Both the position numbers and the translations under genes were made by a program. A stretch of 47,590 nucleotides of DNA from Rhodoblastus acidophilus (GTDB lineage: Bacteria; Pseudomonadota; Alphaproteobacteria; Rhizobiales; Beijerinckiaceae): NCBI RefSeq assembly GCF_009720655.1, contig NZ_WNKS01000026.1:1-47590 (forward strand), written 5' to 3'. The notes beneath the pieces were generated by a model, which made no database searches, was not told where the DNA came from, and saw only the letters and a list, made by a program, of their open reading frames with translations. Positions 18,031 to 25,572 of the stretch are shown one piece after another; position 1 is the first letter of the stretch; each line of letters starts with the position of its first letter.

Positions 18031-18046
18031 TGTGCGATTTCCCACG
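18031..18046 (+). promoter_or_regulatory. Near-consensus NifA site
   Basis: TGT-N10-ACG (one mismatch from TGT-N10-ACA) lies only about 20 bases upstream of the -24 box of the ferredoxin promoter. A similar TGT-N10-ACG lies upstream of the iscA-nifS-nifV promoter. Its proximity is unusual for an activator site, so function is uncertain. Confidence 0.35.
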
Positions 18047-18065
18047 ATTTCGTACGGAAATTCCA

Positions 18066-18081
18066 TGGCACACCGCTTGCT
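18066..18081 (+). promoter_or_regulatory. Sigma-54 promoter of the ferredoxin-nifT-SIR2 operon
   Basis: TGGCACACCGCTTGCT is a perfect -24/-12 promoter. Transcription should start near 18092, about 46 bases before the ferredoxin ATG. Confidence 0.92.
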
Positions 18082-18137
18082 CCGTTTCATTGCGTCAAAT
18101 GCTCAGCCGCACGCGGCTGAATGAGGAGAGAAGTCCT

Positions 18138-18332
18138 ATGGTCTACAAAATCATCGCTTCGCAGTGCACCGGTTGCTCGGCCTGCGAGTTCGAGTGCCCC
18201 AATGCGGCGATCTCGATGAAGGGCGACAGCTTTGTCATCGATCCCAAGAAGTGCACGGAATGCGAAGGTCATTATGACCACGCCAAGTGCGACGAAGTCT
18301 GCCCCGTGCCGAAGACCTGCGTGAAGGTCTAA
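18138..18332 (+). CDS. 2[4Fe-4S] ferredoxin, FdxN type
   Basis: A 64-residue bacterial-type ferredoxin with two cluster motifs: [12 protein letters not shown] and CTEC-x8-C-x3-CPVPKTC, the latter with the enlarged loop typical of nif-linked FdxN. It is a strong paralogue of the ferredoxin after nifB (21409). The likely role is electron supply to nitrogenase or to NifB. It has its own sigma-54 promoter and a GAGGAGAGAAG Shine-Dalgarno. Confidence 0.95.
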   Translation: MVYKIIASQCTGCSACEFECPNAAISMKGDSFVIDPKKCTECEGHYDHAKCDEVCPVPKTCVKV

Positions 18333-18395
18333 AGTTTACGCAAGTTCGCGCCGGCGCCCGTCGCCGGCGCACGTTCTTCCCCACCTGAGGTTTCC

Positions 18396-18611
18396 ATGAA
18401 AATCATGATCCGCAACTCCGCCGATTTCGGCCTGTCGATCTACGTGCCGAAAAAGGATCTCGAAGAGCCGATCGTCGAGAAGGAGCATGAGACCCTCTGG
18501 GGCGGCTGGATCAAGATCGCCAATGGCTGGGTGCTCGAACTTCCTGACATGCCGGCCGACACCCGTCTGCCGATCACGGTCGAGGCCAAGAAACGCGCTG
18601 GGGAGGATTGA
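18396..18611 (+). CDS. nifT: NifT/FixU family protein
   Basis: A 71-residue NifT (FixU). The start MKIMIRNSADFGLSIYVPKKDLEEPIV and WGGWIKIANGWVLELPDMP are diagnostic. Its role is unclear; mutants in other species show little or no phenotype. It lies 63 bases after the ferredoxin in a leader containing a GC-rich hairpin (GGCGCCCGTCGCCGGCGC). The next gene starts 2 bases after its stop. Confidence 0.94.
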   Translation: MKIMIRNSADFGLSIYVPKKDLEEPIVEKEHETLWGGWIKIANGWVLELPDMPADTRLPITVEAKKRAGED

Positions 18612-18613
18612 TC

Positions 18614-19498
18614 ATGGCGACAGCGGCCCTGCTTGCCGACGCGCTCGCCGACGAGGCGATTCTGTCCGGCCCCGAAGCCGAGAAAATCCTGGGTGAGGTT
18701 TCGGCGCGGCTGCGCGCCGGCGATATCGTTCCCTATCTCGGCCCCGCCGTGGTCGGCATGTCCGAATCGGCCATTCCGCTCGCGCCCGAAGGTCTCGCCG
18801 AATTCTTTGGCAAGAAGGTGTCGCTGCCGCGCCGCGCGCGCGGAAACGCCTGGTCCGCGGCGCAATATATCGAAGGCTACAAGCTGCGCCCGACCGTTGT
18901 CCTGTTCATGACCGAGGCGTTTTCGGCTCCCGTAAAGCCCGCGCCGCTGCAAGCGTTTCTGGCCGGGCTGAACCTGCCGCTGATCGTCGACATCTGGTAC
19001 GACGCGGCCATGCGCAAGGCGCTTTCCGACGCGGAAAGCTGGGGCGAGGTCCAGGGCATTTCCCGCGCCGGCATCGGCGAGGATCGCTGGTTCCGTTTTT
19101 ATGACGCGTCCGGCGGCGAGGCCAAGGCGGCTGACGCGGCCGGCTGGAAGACGCTGCTCTACAAGCCGCATGGCTCGGTGGCGCCCGCCAAGAATTACCT
19201 GATCTCCGACGCCGACTATGTCGAGGTTTTGACGGAGATCGATATTCAGACGCCGATCCCGGACGCGGTGAAGGATCGTCGCGGCGATCGCGGCTTTCTC
19301 TTCATCGGTTGCCGCTTCCACGACCAGATGCTGCGCACCTATGCGCGGCAGGTTTCGAAGCGTTCGGCGCCGCCGCATTATGCGGTGATCGAGCCGGACC
19401 AGGAGCTGACGCTCAACGAAAAGCGTTTCTTCGCGGCGGAAAACATCGTTCCGCTCGCCATCCCGCTGGCGTGCGCCTGTGAAATCATCATGGCTTGA
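18614..19498 (+). CDS. SIR2-like protein associated with nif genes
   Basis: A 294-residue protein resembling SIR2-like (SIR2_2) domains. The signature pieces are an N-terminal AGDIVPYLGPAVVG segment in place of the classical GAGxS NAD loop, LYKPHGSVAPAKNYLISDADYVE with the catalytic-type HGS, and FLFIGCRFHDQMLRTYARQV near the C-terminus. The NAD loop is degenerate, so enzymatic activity is uncertain; protein deacylation and NAD hydrolysis are family options. It is co-transcribed with nifT and ends at a strong terminator. It contrasts with defence SIR2 genes in its fixed nif context. Confidence 0.75.
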   Translation: MATAALLADALADEAILSGPEAEKILGEVSARLRAGDIVPYLGPAVVGMSESAIPLAPEGLAEFFGKKVSLPRRARGNAWSAAQYIEGYKLRPTVVLFMTEAFSAPVKPAPLQAFLAGLNLPLIVDIWYDAAMRKALSDAESWGEVQGISRAGIGEDRWFRFYDASGGEAKAADAAGWKTLLYKPHGSVAPAKNYLISDADYVEVLTEIDIQTPIPDAVKDRRGDRGFLFIGCRFHDQMLRTYARQVSKRSAPPHYAVIEPDQELTLNEKRFFAAENIVPLAIPLACACEIIMA

Positions 19499-19534
19499 AA
19501 CGAACCTGTCGGCGACGCTTGCGGCGCGACTTCG

Positions 19535-19559
19535 GGGAGCCCTTGGGCTCCCTTTTTTT
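19535..19559 (+). terminator. Rho-independent terminator after the SIR2-like gene
   Basis: GGGAGCC, loop CTTG, GGCTCCC, then seven T. It closes the ferredoxin-nifT-SIR2 operon and isolates the nifB promoter downstream. Confidence 0.9.
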
Positions 19560-19576
19560 GTCGTATTGCCGCCGCC

Positions 19577-19660
19577 GTCATTGCGAGGAGCGTCAGCGAC
19601 GAAGCAATCCACCTCGCGCACAGGCCGCAAGGTGGATTGCTTCGCTCCGCTCGCAATGAC
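19577..19660. repeat. Long inverted repeat, REP-like
   Basis: An 84-base element opening GTCATTGCGAGGAGCG and closing with the inverted CGCTCCGCTCGCAATGAC, with paired GAAGCAATCC/GGATTGCTTC inside. It can fold into one long hairpin. This type of palindrome is common between genes in Rhizobiales. It lies just upstream of the nifB activator sites. Confidence 0.8.
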
Positions 19661-19673
19661 GGACGGTTTCGAT

Positions 19674-19689
19674 TGTCAGCTTTACAACA
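19674..19689 (+). promoter_or_regulatory. NifA upstream activator site 1 of nifB
   Basis: Perfect TGT-N10-ACA (TGTCAGCTTTACAACA), about 120 bases upstream of the nifB -24 box. Confidence 0.82.
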
Positions 19690-19713
19690 GGTCGACGATC
19701 GCACCCTGATCCC

Positions 19714-19729
19714 TGTTCCCTCTGCGACA
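19714..19729 (+). promoter_or_regulatory. NifA upstream activator site 2 of nifB
   Basis: Perfect TGT-N10-ACA (TGTTCCCTCTGCGACA). It is 40 bases from site 1, close to four helical turns, so both would lie on the same DNA face for cooperative NifA binding. Confidence 0.85.
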
Positions 19730-19791
19730 ATCTCCGGCGTCGAAACGCTGCAAGTGACTGATTTAATGAGATAACATGTTCTGGCACCCTC

Positions 19792-19807
19792 TGGCGCGAT
19801 CCTTGCT
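19792..19807 (+). promoter_or_regulatory. Sigma-54 promoter of the nifB operon
   Basis: TGGCGCGATCCTTGCT matches both boxes with exact spacing; the start site would be near 19818, 30 bases before the nifB ATG. A TGGCAC 11 bases upstream lacks a correctly spaced -12 box. Confidence 0.88.
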
Positions 19808-19847
19808 GCCTTCAGCGCAGGATTGAATTCGCTGGAGAGGCTGGTCA

Positions 19848-21398
19848 ATGGAATCTTTGACGCATCAAGCGGACGCCGAGGGCGTGGATATGGAAGCGAT
19901 CATGCAGCAGGTGGCCGAACACAAGGGCTGCGGCACGTCGGGCGGTTCGGGCAAGTCGAGCTGCGGCTCCTCCGCCGGCCCGAGCGATCTGCCTGCGGAA
20001 ATCTGGGAGAAGGTCAAAAACCATCCCTGCTATTCCGAAGAGGCGCATCACCACTTCGCCCGCATGCATGTCGCTGTCGCGCCGGCTTGCAACATCCAGT
20101 GCAATTACTGCAATCGCAAATATGATTGCGCCAATGAATCGCGCCCGGGCGTGGTCTCCGAGCGTCTGACGCCGGAGCAGGCGGCGAAAAAGGTGGTGGC
20201 GGTCGCCGCGACCATTCCGCAGATGACGGTTTTGGGCATCGCCGGCCCCGGCGATCCGCTCGCCAATCCGGCCAAGACCTTCAAGACCTTCGAGCTGATT
20301 TCGAAGACCGCGCCGGACATCAAGCTGTGCCTGTCCACCAATGGGCTGGCGCTGCCGCAGCACATCGACACGATCGCCAAATACAATGTCGATCACGTCA
20401 CCATCACCATCAATATGGTGGACCCGGAAGTCGGCGCGAAAATCTATCCCTGGATCTTTTGGAATCACAAGCGCATCGAGGGCGTCGAGGCCGCGCGCAT
20501 TCTTTCCGAGAACCAGTTGCGCGGGCTGGAAATGCTCACCGAGCGCGGCATTTTGTGCAAGGTCAATTCGGTGATGATCCCCGGCGTCAACGACCAGCAT
20601 CTCGTTGAGGTCAACAAGGCCGTCAAATCGCGCGGCGCCTTCCTGCACAACATCATGCCGCTGATTTCCGCGCCCGAGCATGGCACCGTGTTCGGCCTCT
20701 CCGGACAGCGTGGCCCGAGCGCGCAGGAGCTGAAGGCGTTGCAGGACGCCTGCGAAGGCGAGATGAACATGATGCGCCACTGTCGCCAGTGCCGCGCCGA
20801 CGCCGTGGGTCTGCTGGGCGAGGACCGCTCGGCGGAATTCACCACCGACAAGATCATGGACATGGAGGTCAATTACGACCTCGAGTCGCGCAAGGCGTAT
20901 CAGGCGGCGGTCGAGCAGGAGCGCGTCGCCAAGGTCGAGGCCAAGAACGAGGAGATGGCGGCGCTCGCCGGCGAGGACAGCGCCATCAAGGTGCTCGCGG
21001 CGGTCGCCACCAAGGGCAACGGTCTGATCAACGAGCATTTCGGTCATGCCAAGGAGTTCCAGATCTACGAACTCTCGACCTCCGGCTCGAAATTCGTCGG
21101 TCACCGCCGCGTCGACATGTATTGCCAGGGCGGTTTTGGCGAGGAGGACACGCTGGGAACGGTGATCCGCGCCATCAACGACTGTCATGCCGTGTTCGTG
21201 GCCAAGATCGGCGGTTGTCCGAAGAACGACCTGATCAAGGCGGGCATCGAACCTGTCGATGAATTCGCGCACGAGTTCATCGAGAAATCGGCGATCTCCT
21301 GGTTCAAGGCGTATCTTGAAAAGGTGAAGTCGGGCGAGATCGCGCATGTCGCGCGCGGCGACGCCGAAATTCGCCAGGGCGCTCTGATCGCGGAATAG
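19848..21398 (+). CDS. nifB: FeMo-co biosynthesis radical SAM protein NifB
   Basis: NifB makes NifB-co, the Fe-S-carbide core of FeMo-co, from [4Fe-4S] clusters using S-adenosylmethionine. The radical SAM motif is C81-x3-C85-x2-C88 ([14 protein letters not shown]), followed by [12 protein letters not shown]-terminal NifX-like domain runs from about residue 375 ([16 protein letters not shown]). At 516 residues it is the long, two-domain form. The ATG follows GGAGAGGCTGGTC. It begins a long operon running to the DegT-like gene. Confidence 0.98.
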   Translation: MESLTHQADAEGVDMEAIMQQVAEHKGCGTSGGSGKSSCGSSAGPSDLPAEIWEKVKNHPCYSEEAHHHFARMHVAVAPACNIQCNYCNRKYDCANESRPGVVSERLTPEQAAKKVVAVAATIPQMTVLGIAGPGDPLANPAKTFKTFELISKTAPDIKLCLSTNGLALPQHIDTIAKYNVDHVTITINMVDPEVGAKIYPWIFWNHKRIEGVEAARILSENQLRGLEMLTERGILCKVNSVMIPGVNDQHLVEVNKAVKSRGAFLHNIMPLISAPEHGTVFGLSGQRGPSAQELKALQDACEGEMNMMRHCRQCRADAVGLLGEDRSAEFTTDKIMDMEVNYDLESRKAYQAAVEQERVAKVEAKNEEMAALAGEDSAIKVLAAVATKGNGLINEHFGHAKEFQIYELSTSGSKFVGHRRVDMYCQGGFGEEDTLGTVIRAINDCHAVFVAKIGGCPKNDLIKAGIEPVDEFAHEFIEKSAISWFKAYLEKVKSGEIAHVARGDAEIRQGALIAE

Positions 21399-21408
21399 GA
21401 GGGCCGTC

Positions 21409-21627
21409 ATGGCTTACAAAATCGTCGCGTCGCAATGCACGTCCTGTTCGGCTTGCGAGGCGGAGTGCCCGAACGAGGCCATTTCGGAAAAGGGCGGGAC
21501 GTTCGTCATCGAACCCGCCAAATGCACGGAGTGCATCGGTCATTTCGACACCGCGCAATGCGTGGCGGTCTGCCCGGTGGACAAGACGTGCATCATCGAC
21601 ACGAGCTACCCGCGCTATCAGCTGTAG
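21409..21627 (+). CDS. fdxN: 2[4Fe-4S] ferredoxin downstream of nifB
   Basis: A 72-residue FdxN-type ferredoxin with [12 protein letters not shown] and CTEC-x8-C-x3-CPVDKTC. In many diazotrophs this gene follows nifB and supports NifB and nitrogenase activity. It begins 10 bases after nifB behind GGAGGGCC. It is paralogous to the ferredoxin at 18138. Confidence 0.95.
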   Translation: MAYKIVASQCTSCSACEAECPNEAISEKGGTFVIEPAKCTECIGHFDTAQCVAVCPVDKTCIIDTSYPRYQL

Positions 21628-21642
21628 CGCGCCGAAGGCGCA

Positions 21643-21763
21643 CCCCTTCTCCCCTTGGGGAGAAGGTGGCGCGCAGCTCCGGATGGGGGGCGCTCTTTGT
21701 GGCAAAACCCCTCATCCGTCTCGCGCTTCGCGCGAGCCACCTTCTCCCGCAAGGGGAGAAGGA
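21643..21763. repeat. Long imperfect inverted repeat inside the nifB operon
   Basis: Arms of about 45-55 bases starting CCCCTTCTCCCC and ending GGGGAGAAGG surround a short centre. Each arm also has its own small hairpin (CTTCTCCCCTTGGGGAGAAG). This is a dispersed intergenic palindrome known in proteobacterial genomes. It separates fdxN from the HesB gene and may reduce or process the downstream message. Confidence 0.75.
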
Positions 21764-21800
21764 GAGTTCCGGCCCTTCCCGCAGAATGAAGGAAACCTCC

Positions 21801-22118
21801 ATGACCAATTTCACCCTCACCCCCAAAGCCCATCGCTTCATGCGCATGATGGTGATGACGGACGGCGGACCCGGCGCCGGGTTTCGTCTCGCCGTGTCGC
21901 CCGGCGGCTGCTCGGGCCTGTCCGCCGACATTTCCGTCCTCGCCGAGCCGCAGCAGGGCGACGCCGTGGTCACCCGCGATGGCCTCAAAATCTTTCTGCC
22001 GGCGGAAAGCCGTTTGTTGCTTGAAGGCGTGACCGTGGATTTTGCCGATACCCCCACATCGACCGGCCTCGTCTTCCACGACCCCAAGGCCACGGCTTGC
22101 TGCACCCCCTCGCACTGA
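21801..22118 (+). CDS. HesB/IscA-type protein with altered C-terminal cysteines
   Basis: A 105-residue A-type Fe-S protein. The first conserved cysteine is present (C37, SPGGCSGLSADI), but the usual C-terminal C-G-C is replaced by adjacent C100-C101 (KATACCTPSH) and the last residues are shortened. This may change cluster binding. The start is the ATG after GAAGGAAACCTCC; an ATG five codons earlier is possible. It is followed after one base by the TPR-like gene, within the nifB operon. Confidence 0.88.
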   Translation: MTNFTLTPKAHRFMRMMVMTDGGPGAGFRLAVSPGGCSGLSADISVLAEPQQGDAVVTRDGLKIFLPAESRLLLEGVTVDFADTPTSTGLVFHDPKATACCTPSH

Positions 22119-22119
22119 C

Positions 22120-22653
22120 ATGATCGAGGCCGCGTCGCGTCCGTCCGATGTGCTTTCTGAAGACGGCGTTCTGTCGCATCCGCTGTTCGGCGGCGGTCTC
22201 CCTGCGGAGGCGGAACGCGCCCTGGAACAGGCCGGACTGAGCTACGCGGACGCGGAAAAAGCCGAAGTTTTCTTGGGCGCGGCGGAGGCGGCCGCGCCCG
22301 ACCATTTTGCGGTGCTGATCGGCTGGTACCGCTATTATTTCTACAAGGGCCGTTTGGCCGAGGCGCTCGCCATCGGTCAGCGCTGTCTCGTCAAAACTGC
22401 GCGGGAAAAAAATTTCGCCATCGACTGGCGCGACGTGCGCGCCGATGACGCCGCCTTCGGCTCTTATGACGATGTGATGGCGCGCTTCTACATGTTCTGC
22501 CTCAAGGGCTACGCCTATCTGCATATGCGTCTCGGCGATCTCGACGAGGGGCGCGAAGCCGCGCTGAAACTGCTCGAACTCGATTCCACCGACCGCATCA
22601 ATGCGCGTCTGCTGCTCGACGTGCTCGCGCGCGCGGAGGCCGGCGATGAATGA
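22120..22653 (+). CDS. Nif-operon TPR-like protein, unknown role
   Basis: A 177-residue, mostly helical protein with tetratricopeptide-like repeats (AEVFLGAAEAAAPDHFAVLIGWYRYYFYKG, then YMFCLKGYAYLHMRLGDLDEG). No signal peptide. TPR proteins scaffold other proteins; its partners are probably nif operon products. The ATG lies 1 base after the HesB stop, and its end overlaps the LRV gene start by 8 bases, so translation is coupled on both sides. Confidence 0.78.
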   Translation: MIEAASRPSDVLSEDGVLSHPLFGGGLPAEAERALEQAGLSYADAEKAEVFLGAAEAAAPDHFAVLIGWYRYYFYKGRLAEALAIGQRCLVKTAREKNFAIDWRDVRADDAAFGSYDDVMARFYMFCLKGYAYLHMRLGDLDEGREAALKLLELDSTDRINARLLLDVLARAEAGDE

Positions 22654-23398
22654 CGACATTGTCGAAACCATCGACTGGCGCGGCGAGCCGATCGATTGTC
22701 GCGCGTGTCGGCATCAGGACATGCTCGCCTTGGGCAAATGTAAGCTTTCGCACGCCTGCGTGAATGACCGCTACGCCCGGCGCATCGATCGGTTTTTCAA
22801 CTGGAATCCCGAACTCTCCAACGACTATCTCAAGCACGAATATTTCGAGATTCGCGCCATCGCCGCCAAGCGCGCGGCGGTGTTCGGACTTATTCCGCTG
22901 CTTGATGACGCGGAAGAAACCGTGCGCTGGAACGCCGCGCGCCGGCTGCCGAAAAAGCACATTCTGAAGCTGCGCAACGACCCGCATCGCGAGGTGCGCA
23001 TTCGCATTGTCTCCCTGCTCGACGACGCCGATCTGGTCCCGATGTTGCAGGATGAAGATTACTATGTTCGACAGGTGATTGCGCGAAAACTGGCGCCAAA
23101 CCTGCTGGACTGGATGGTGAGCGATCCCGAGCCGGAAGTGCGACGGATGGTCGCGCAGCGCGCCGAAAAAAACGTGCTGCTGCGCATGATGACCGATCCG
23201 GAGCCGCGCGTGCGGGTCGAGGTGGCGAAACGTCTGGCGCCGGAAATATTGGCGCGGATGCGCGGGGACGAGGACTGGCGTGTGCGCTACGAGGCCGCGA
23301 GCCGGATCGACAAAGAACTGCTGGCGGAGCTGGCGGAGGACGAGGACGAGATGGTGCGCGAAACTGTTCGCGCGCGCTTGAACGGGGACCAGACATGA
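22646..23398 (+). CDS. LRV repeat protein with N-terminal [4Fe-4S] domain
   Basis: A 250-residue protein. Four N-terminal cysteines (C18, C21, C32, C38) in IDCRACRHQDMLALGKCKLSHAC fit the LRV FeS4-cluster domain. They are followed by 24-residue-type leucine-rich variant (LRV) repeats such as DPEPEVRRMVAQRAEKNVLL and DPEPRVRVEVAKRLAPEIL. The structurally known Azotobacter LRV protein has this architecture and is also nif-linked. A protein-binding or cluster-carrying role is inferred. Its stop overlaps the nifZ start (ATGA). Confidence 0.88.
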   Translation: MNDDIVETIDWRGEPIDCRACRHQDMLALGKCKLSHACVNDRYARRIDRFFNWNPELSNDYLKHEYFEIRAIAAKRAAVFGLIPLLDDAEETVRWNAARRLPKKHILKLRNDPHREVRIRIVSLLDDADLVPMLQDEDYYVRQVIARKLAPNLLDWMVSDPEPEVRRMVAQRAEKNVLLRMMTDPEPRVRVEVAKRLAPEILARMRGDEDWRVRYEAASRIDKELLAELAEDEDEMVRETVRARLNGDQT

Positions 23399-23715
23399 GC
23401 AACATCGTTCGCGACAGCGAGGTCAACGAACTGGTCGGCCAGCCGCATTTCAATTACGGCGCCAAGGTGCGGGCGAAGCGTCTGGTGCGCAATGACGGCA
23501 CCTATGCCGGCAAGGAGATCGGCGACCTTCTCGTGAAGAAGGGCGAGGTTGGCTATGTCGTCACCATCGGCACCTTCCTGCAGCAATTTTACATCTACGG
23601 CGTCGAATTCCTCGACAGCGGCAACCGCGTCGGCATGAAACGCCGCGAACTCGAATGGGCCGACGCCAGCGCTGACGACGAAGACATTCCCCTGCCTCAG
23701 GAGCTTGACGCATGA
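23395..23715 (+). CDS. nifZ: NifZ family protein
   Basis: A 106-residue NifZ, which assists P-cluster formation in the MoFe protein. The typical barrel segment is FNYGAKVRAKRLVRNDGTYAGKEIGDLLVKKGEVGYVV, ending in FYIYGVEFLDSGNRVGMKRREL. It overlaps the LRV gene (ATGA) and the following second NifZ-like gene (ATGA). Confidence 0.94.
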   Translation: MSNIVRDSEVNELVGQPHFNYGAKVRAKRLVRNDGTYAGKEIGDLLVKKGEVGYVVTIGTFLQQFYIYGVEFLDSGNRVGMKRRELEWADASADDEDIPLPQELDA

Positions 23716-23951
23716 TCGATCCCCGCCAACCCAAATATCAGTGGGGCATGCGCGTGCGCTGCCTGGCCGATCTGGTCAATGACGGCTCCTTCCCCGACGC
23801 GCCCGAGGATGCGGTGCTCGCCCCCGAGGGAACGCTCGGCGAGATCGTCCAGGTCGGCGCGCATGTCGAGAGCAACACGCCTGTCTATATGGTCGAGTTC
23901 GAACAGAAATTTGTCGTCGGCTGCCTCGAAGAGGAAATCGAGCCGGCCTGA
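23712..23951 (+). CDS. Second, short NifZ-domain protein
   Basis: A 79-residue protein with the same fold signature as NifZ: PKYQWGMRVRCLADLVNDGSFP, then GTLGEIVQVGAHVESNTPVYMVEFEQKFVVGCLEEEI. It is essentially one NifZ domain; some species carry the two as one gene. Translation is coupled to nifZ through an ATGA overlap. A role with NifZ in MoFe protein maturation is inferred. Confidence 0.85.
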   Translation: MIDPRQPKYQWGMRVRCLADLVNDGSFPDAPEDAVLAPEGTLGEIVQVGAHVESNTPVYMVEFEQKFVVGCLEEEIEPA

Positions 23952-23962
23952 GGAGTTTTGTT

Positions 23963-24220
23963 ATGGGTATCGACGAAGCGGTCCTGAGCGACATCGAGGC
24001 GACAGTTGCGGCGACGCAATCGCCGGCGGTGCTGGCGCAATTGCGCCAAAAATATCCGCGGATGGCGTGGTTGCGCTGCGACGCGTCCGATGTCGCGGAA
24101 ACCCCGTGGAAGACCGTTGGTCTGTTCGACCTGCATCTCGTTGGCGGCGATCATTGCCCGCAGGTGGTGCCCGATCCGACGCAAGCGACCGGCTTCATTC
24201 TCGCGCGGCGGGCCGGCTGA
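23963..24220 (+). CDS. Small nif-operon protein (possibly DUF6129)
   Basis: An 85-residue protein starting MGIDEAVLSDIEATVAATQSP, with LRQKYPRMAWLRCDASDVAETPW and a short C-terminal part (HLVGGDHCPQVVPDPTQATGFILARR). I recall a small family of this kind next to nifZ (DUF6129), but could not check it. No function is known. It starts 11 bases after the second NifZ gene and overlaps the DegT-like start by one base. Confidence 0.75.
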   Translation: MGIDEAVLSDIEATVAATQSPAVLAQLRQKYPRMAWLRCDASDVAETPWKTVGLFDLHLVGGDHCPQVVPDPTQATGFILARRAG

Positions 24221-25416
24221 TGACCGAATACGACTATTCCGACGAAGGCGAAGGCCAATATATCGAGATTCCGGACGAGCCGATTCCGCTCTCCGATCCC
24301 GATCTCACCGCGCAGGAGCTGAAGGCGGTGGAGGCGGTGCTGCGCTCGCCTTTCTTGGGGGCGGGGCCTGTTGTCGATGAGTTCGAAAAAGCGTTTTCGA
24401 AATATCTGGGGCGGCGCTATGCCATCGCGGTTCCCAGCGGCACGCTGGGGCTGGCTCTGATCCTGCTGGCGCAGGGGGTGGGGCCTGGCGACGAGGTGAT
24501 CGCGCCGTCCTATTCGTTCCGCGAATGCGCGCAGGCCATCGCCGCGATCGGCGCCACGCCTGTCTTCATCGATATCGACTATTGGTCGGGCTGCGTCGCG
24601 GCGTCCAAGGCGGAAGCCAAGATTTCCGAAAAGACCCGCGCCATCGTCGTGCTCAACAGCAACGGCCATCCCGCCAACTGGACCGCGTTCCGCGCCCTGG
24701 CGGAAAAGACCGGGTTGCCGATCATTGAGGATTGTTCCGAATCCATCGGGTCGCGCTACCAGGGCGCGCTGGTCGGCACTTTTGGCGACGCCAGCTTCTT
24801 CGATTTTTCGCAGCCGTCGCCTTTGGTGTGCGGCGAGGGCGGCATGATCGTCACCGACAATGTCGATCTGGCCATGGCGGTGCGGCGGCGCCGGTCCCAT
24901 GCGCTGGAGGAGCGCGGCTCCGTGGCGGTGACCAGCGCCCCGGCCTTGCAGGCGAAAATGAGCGACATCACGGCGGCGCTCGGCCTCGTGCAACTGTCGC
25001 GCATCGACGAAATTCTGGAAAAGCGCCGCGAGACCGAGCAGACCTACGCCAAGTTTGTGCAGGCGTTCGAGGGCATCAAGCCGCCCTATGTCGGGCCTGA
25101 GGTCACCGAACTCCACTGGTTCGTCTATGTCGTGCATCTGGGCACGCGCTACGACCGCAAGACCCGCGATTCCATCATCGAGGAACTCGTTCTCGAACAG
25201 GTGGAGGGCGCGCCCTACTGCACGCCGCTGCATTTGCAGCGCCATTATTTCGAGCGCGGCTGGCGTCGCGGCGATCTTTTGGTCACCGAAAAGGTGGCGG
25301 ATCGCGCCGTGGCCCTGCCGTTCCACTCACATCTCAGCCCGGAGCAGATCGAATTCATCATGGCCACCGCGAAGGACGCGCTGGTCTCGGCGAATACCGG
25401 CACCGCCCCTCTTTGA
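24220..25416 (+). CDS. DegT/DnrJ/EryC1-fold protein lacking the PLP lysine
   Basis: A 398-residue protein of the DegT/DnrJ/EryC1/StrS aminotransferase fold. Typical features: FLGAGPVVDEFEKAFSKYLG, VPSGTLGLALILLAQG, VIAPSYSFRECAQAI, PIIEDCSESIGSRYQG and CGEGGMIVTDN. Aligning the GEGG motif with ArnB-type enzymes (SFHAIKNITCAEGG), the Schiff-base lysine position is S200 (FSQPSPLVCGEGG). It is therefore unlikely to be a normal transaminase. A dehydratase-like activity (as in ColD, which has His there) or a non-catalytic role is possible. Last gene of the nifB operon. Confidence 0.82.
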   Translation: MTEYDYSDEGEGQYIEIPDEPIPLSDPDLTAQELKAVEAVLRSPFLGAGPVVDEFEKAFSKYLGRRYAIAVPSGTLGLALILLAQGVGPGDEVIAPSYSFRECAQAIAAIGATPVFIDIDYWSGCVAASKAEAKISEKTRAIVVLNSNGHPANWTAFRALAEKTGLPIIEDCSESIGSRYQGALVGTFGDASFFDFSQPSPLVCGEGGMIVTDNVDLAMAVRRRRSHALEERGSVAVTSAPALQAKMSDITAALGLVQLSRIDEILEKRRETEQTYAKFVQAFEGIKPPYVGPEVTELHWFVYVVHLGTRYDRKTRDSIIEELVLEQVEGAPYCTPLHLQRHYFERGWRRGDLLVTEKVADRAVALPFHSHLSPEQIEFIMATAKDALVSANTGTAPL

Positions 25417-25428
25417 GCGGTGGAGCCA

Positions 25429-25476
25429 GCGCATATTCCCGAAAAGTGTTCGCGGTTTTCGGAAAAGAATATGCGC
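25429..25476. repeat. Palindromic intergenic repeat
   Basis: GCGCATATTC (25429-25438) and its complement GAATATGCGC (25467-25476) flank paired TTTTCGG/CCGAAAA-type inner arms. This is a common Rhizobiales intergenic palindrome. It lies just after the DegT-like gene and before the [2Fe-2S] ferredoxin. Confidence 0.7.
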
Positions 25477-25572
25477 AAACAAGAAGGTCGATCGCATTCG
25501 GCATCGAAGGCGATCGGGAAAAACGATCGACGGCCAAAAGAGCCGCGACGCTAAATATTTGGAGTTGGAAAC

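Noticed and set aside
19782-19797. TGGCAC box just upstream of the nifB promoter
   Set aside because: No GC at the required -12 spacing; the neighbouring TGGCGC-N5-TTGCT fits fully.
19845-21410. 521-residue ORF antisense to nifB
   Set aside because: Spans nifB exactly and has no recognisable motifs.
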